Part shown: piece by piece, positions 63,760 through 64,000 of the stretch
Layout: the number at the start of each line of letters is the position of its first letter
How positions within the stretch are numbered: position 1 is the stretch's first letter
Source of the DNA: Paenibacillus cellulosilyticus
GTDB taxonomy: Bacteria; Bacillota; Bacilli; Paenibacillales; Paenibacillaceae
DNA: 64,000 bases
NCBI RefSeq assembly: GCF_003182255.1
Contig: NZ_QGTQ01000004.1
Coordinates: 1-64,000, forward strand
Direction: 5' to 3'
Notes under the pieces: model-generated
The model's input: only the letters and a program-made list of their open reading frames with translations
What the model was told of the DNA's origin: nothing
Database searches by the model: none
Translations under genes and position numbers: made by a program

Positions 63760-64000
63760 TAATGACGGGACCAGTAGGCCATAATAGCACCGCGAGCAGA
63801 GAGTAAATTCCGATAGGCTGTGAGAATTTACCGCGGATCTTGGCTGAACCCTACCCCTGAACGGCCGGCGATAAGCCGGACAGCGCCTTCTGTTATAAGG
63901 CACGAGCGGGATGGCCCCGCAGCGATTCGTTTGCTCATGATTTGAGCGCTGAACTTGCTGCACAAGCCGTCAACAAAGGTGGTACCGCGGAAGCACAGAC
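63760..64000 (+). promoter_or_regulatory. T-box riboswitch leader, probably tRNA-Pro specific (gene beyond the window)
   Basis: The conserved T-box sequence AAAGGTGGTACCGCGG is at 63975-63990. Stem I is readable: AGTA (63773-63776), helix GGCCA/TGGCT, CCGCG/CGCGG, AGAGAG bulge, TAAATTC/GAATTTA and the apical GGCTGTGAGA. The specifier position, after GAAC and before ACCCCTGA, reads CCT (63850-63852), a proline codon; reading one base earlier gives CCC, also proline. The UGGU tRNA-end pairing fits a discriminator A. The regulated gene (proS, a proline-synthesis or transport gene) lies to the right, out of view. The terminator is also beyond the edge. Confidence 0.92.

Overview
This window looks like the chromosome of a Gram-positive, spore-forming Paenibacillaceae member, most likely Paenibacillus. 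The grounds are strong AGGAGG-type ribosome binding sites with frequent GTG/TTG starts, parE/parC, a fused two-GTPase dynamin (DynA type), an SLH-domain surface protein, a T-box leader, and many proteins of Bacillus/Paenibacillus type. There is no rRNA, tRNA, CRISPR array or recognisable prophage. The only mobile-element trace is a probable transposase C-terminus at the left edge.

Layout. 0-4.6 kb: M32 carboxypeptidase, IscA-like protein, beta-carbonic anhydrase and small conserved proteins. 4.8-12.7 kb: lipoprotein glycosidase-like protein, YcxB-like protein, a divergent MocR regulator/HisC-like aminotransferase pair, and a secreted GH18-like protein with six N-terminal repeats. 12.8-18.9 kb: YyaL-type thioredoxin-domain protein, LURP-one protein, an APH-fold kinase, a monooxygenase, and a degenerate GIY-YIG protein in an operon. 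19.2-22.7 kb: a LacI regulator and a GH94 cellobiose-phosphorylase-type enzyme that share an operator sequence. 23-27.1 kb: methionine aminopeptidase, a chemotaxis transducer and araA with a readable promoter/operator region. 27.5-34.1 kb: XRE regulator, PAP2 phosphatase, a 7TM histidine kinase with a divergent response regulator that leads an rRNA-modification-like operon, MarR, and a 55-aa protein. 34.1-38.6 kb: parE-parC. 38.9-47 kb: GDSL esterase-ABC operon, purT, and a heterodimeric ABC exporter. 47.7-57.3 kb: DynA, endonuclease III, and a cell-surface group (SLH protein, GerMN lipoprotein, amidase). 57.8-60.9 kb: leuCD with a divergent LysR. 60.9-63.7 kb: mtnU and mtnE of methionine salvage. 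The right end is a T-box leader whose gene lies outside.

The most unusual things I see: (1) the GH94 enzyme appears to have lost about 39 residues, including the histidine that binds phosphate in this family; (2) the MocR regulator has Arg where the PLP Schiff-base Lys should be; (3) four tandem ~77-bp hairpin-rich units in an A-B-A-B order sit directly upstream of the parE ribosome binding site, and a related shorter tandem repeat sits in the same place upstream of purT; (4) five copies of a structured intergenic repeat (conserved head, hairpin and tail) are scattered through the window; (5) a three-unit 51-bp tandem repeat of hairpins lies between GH94 and map. Several regulators have clear palindromic operator candidates (LacI, XRE, MarR, an AraR-type box). 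All family assignments come from reading the protein sequences; no database search was possible.
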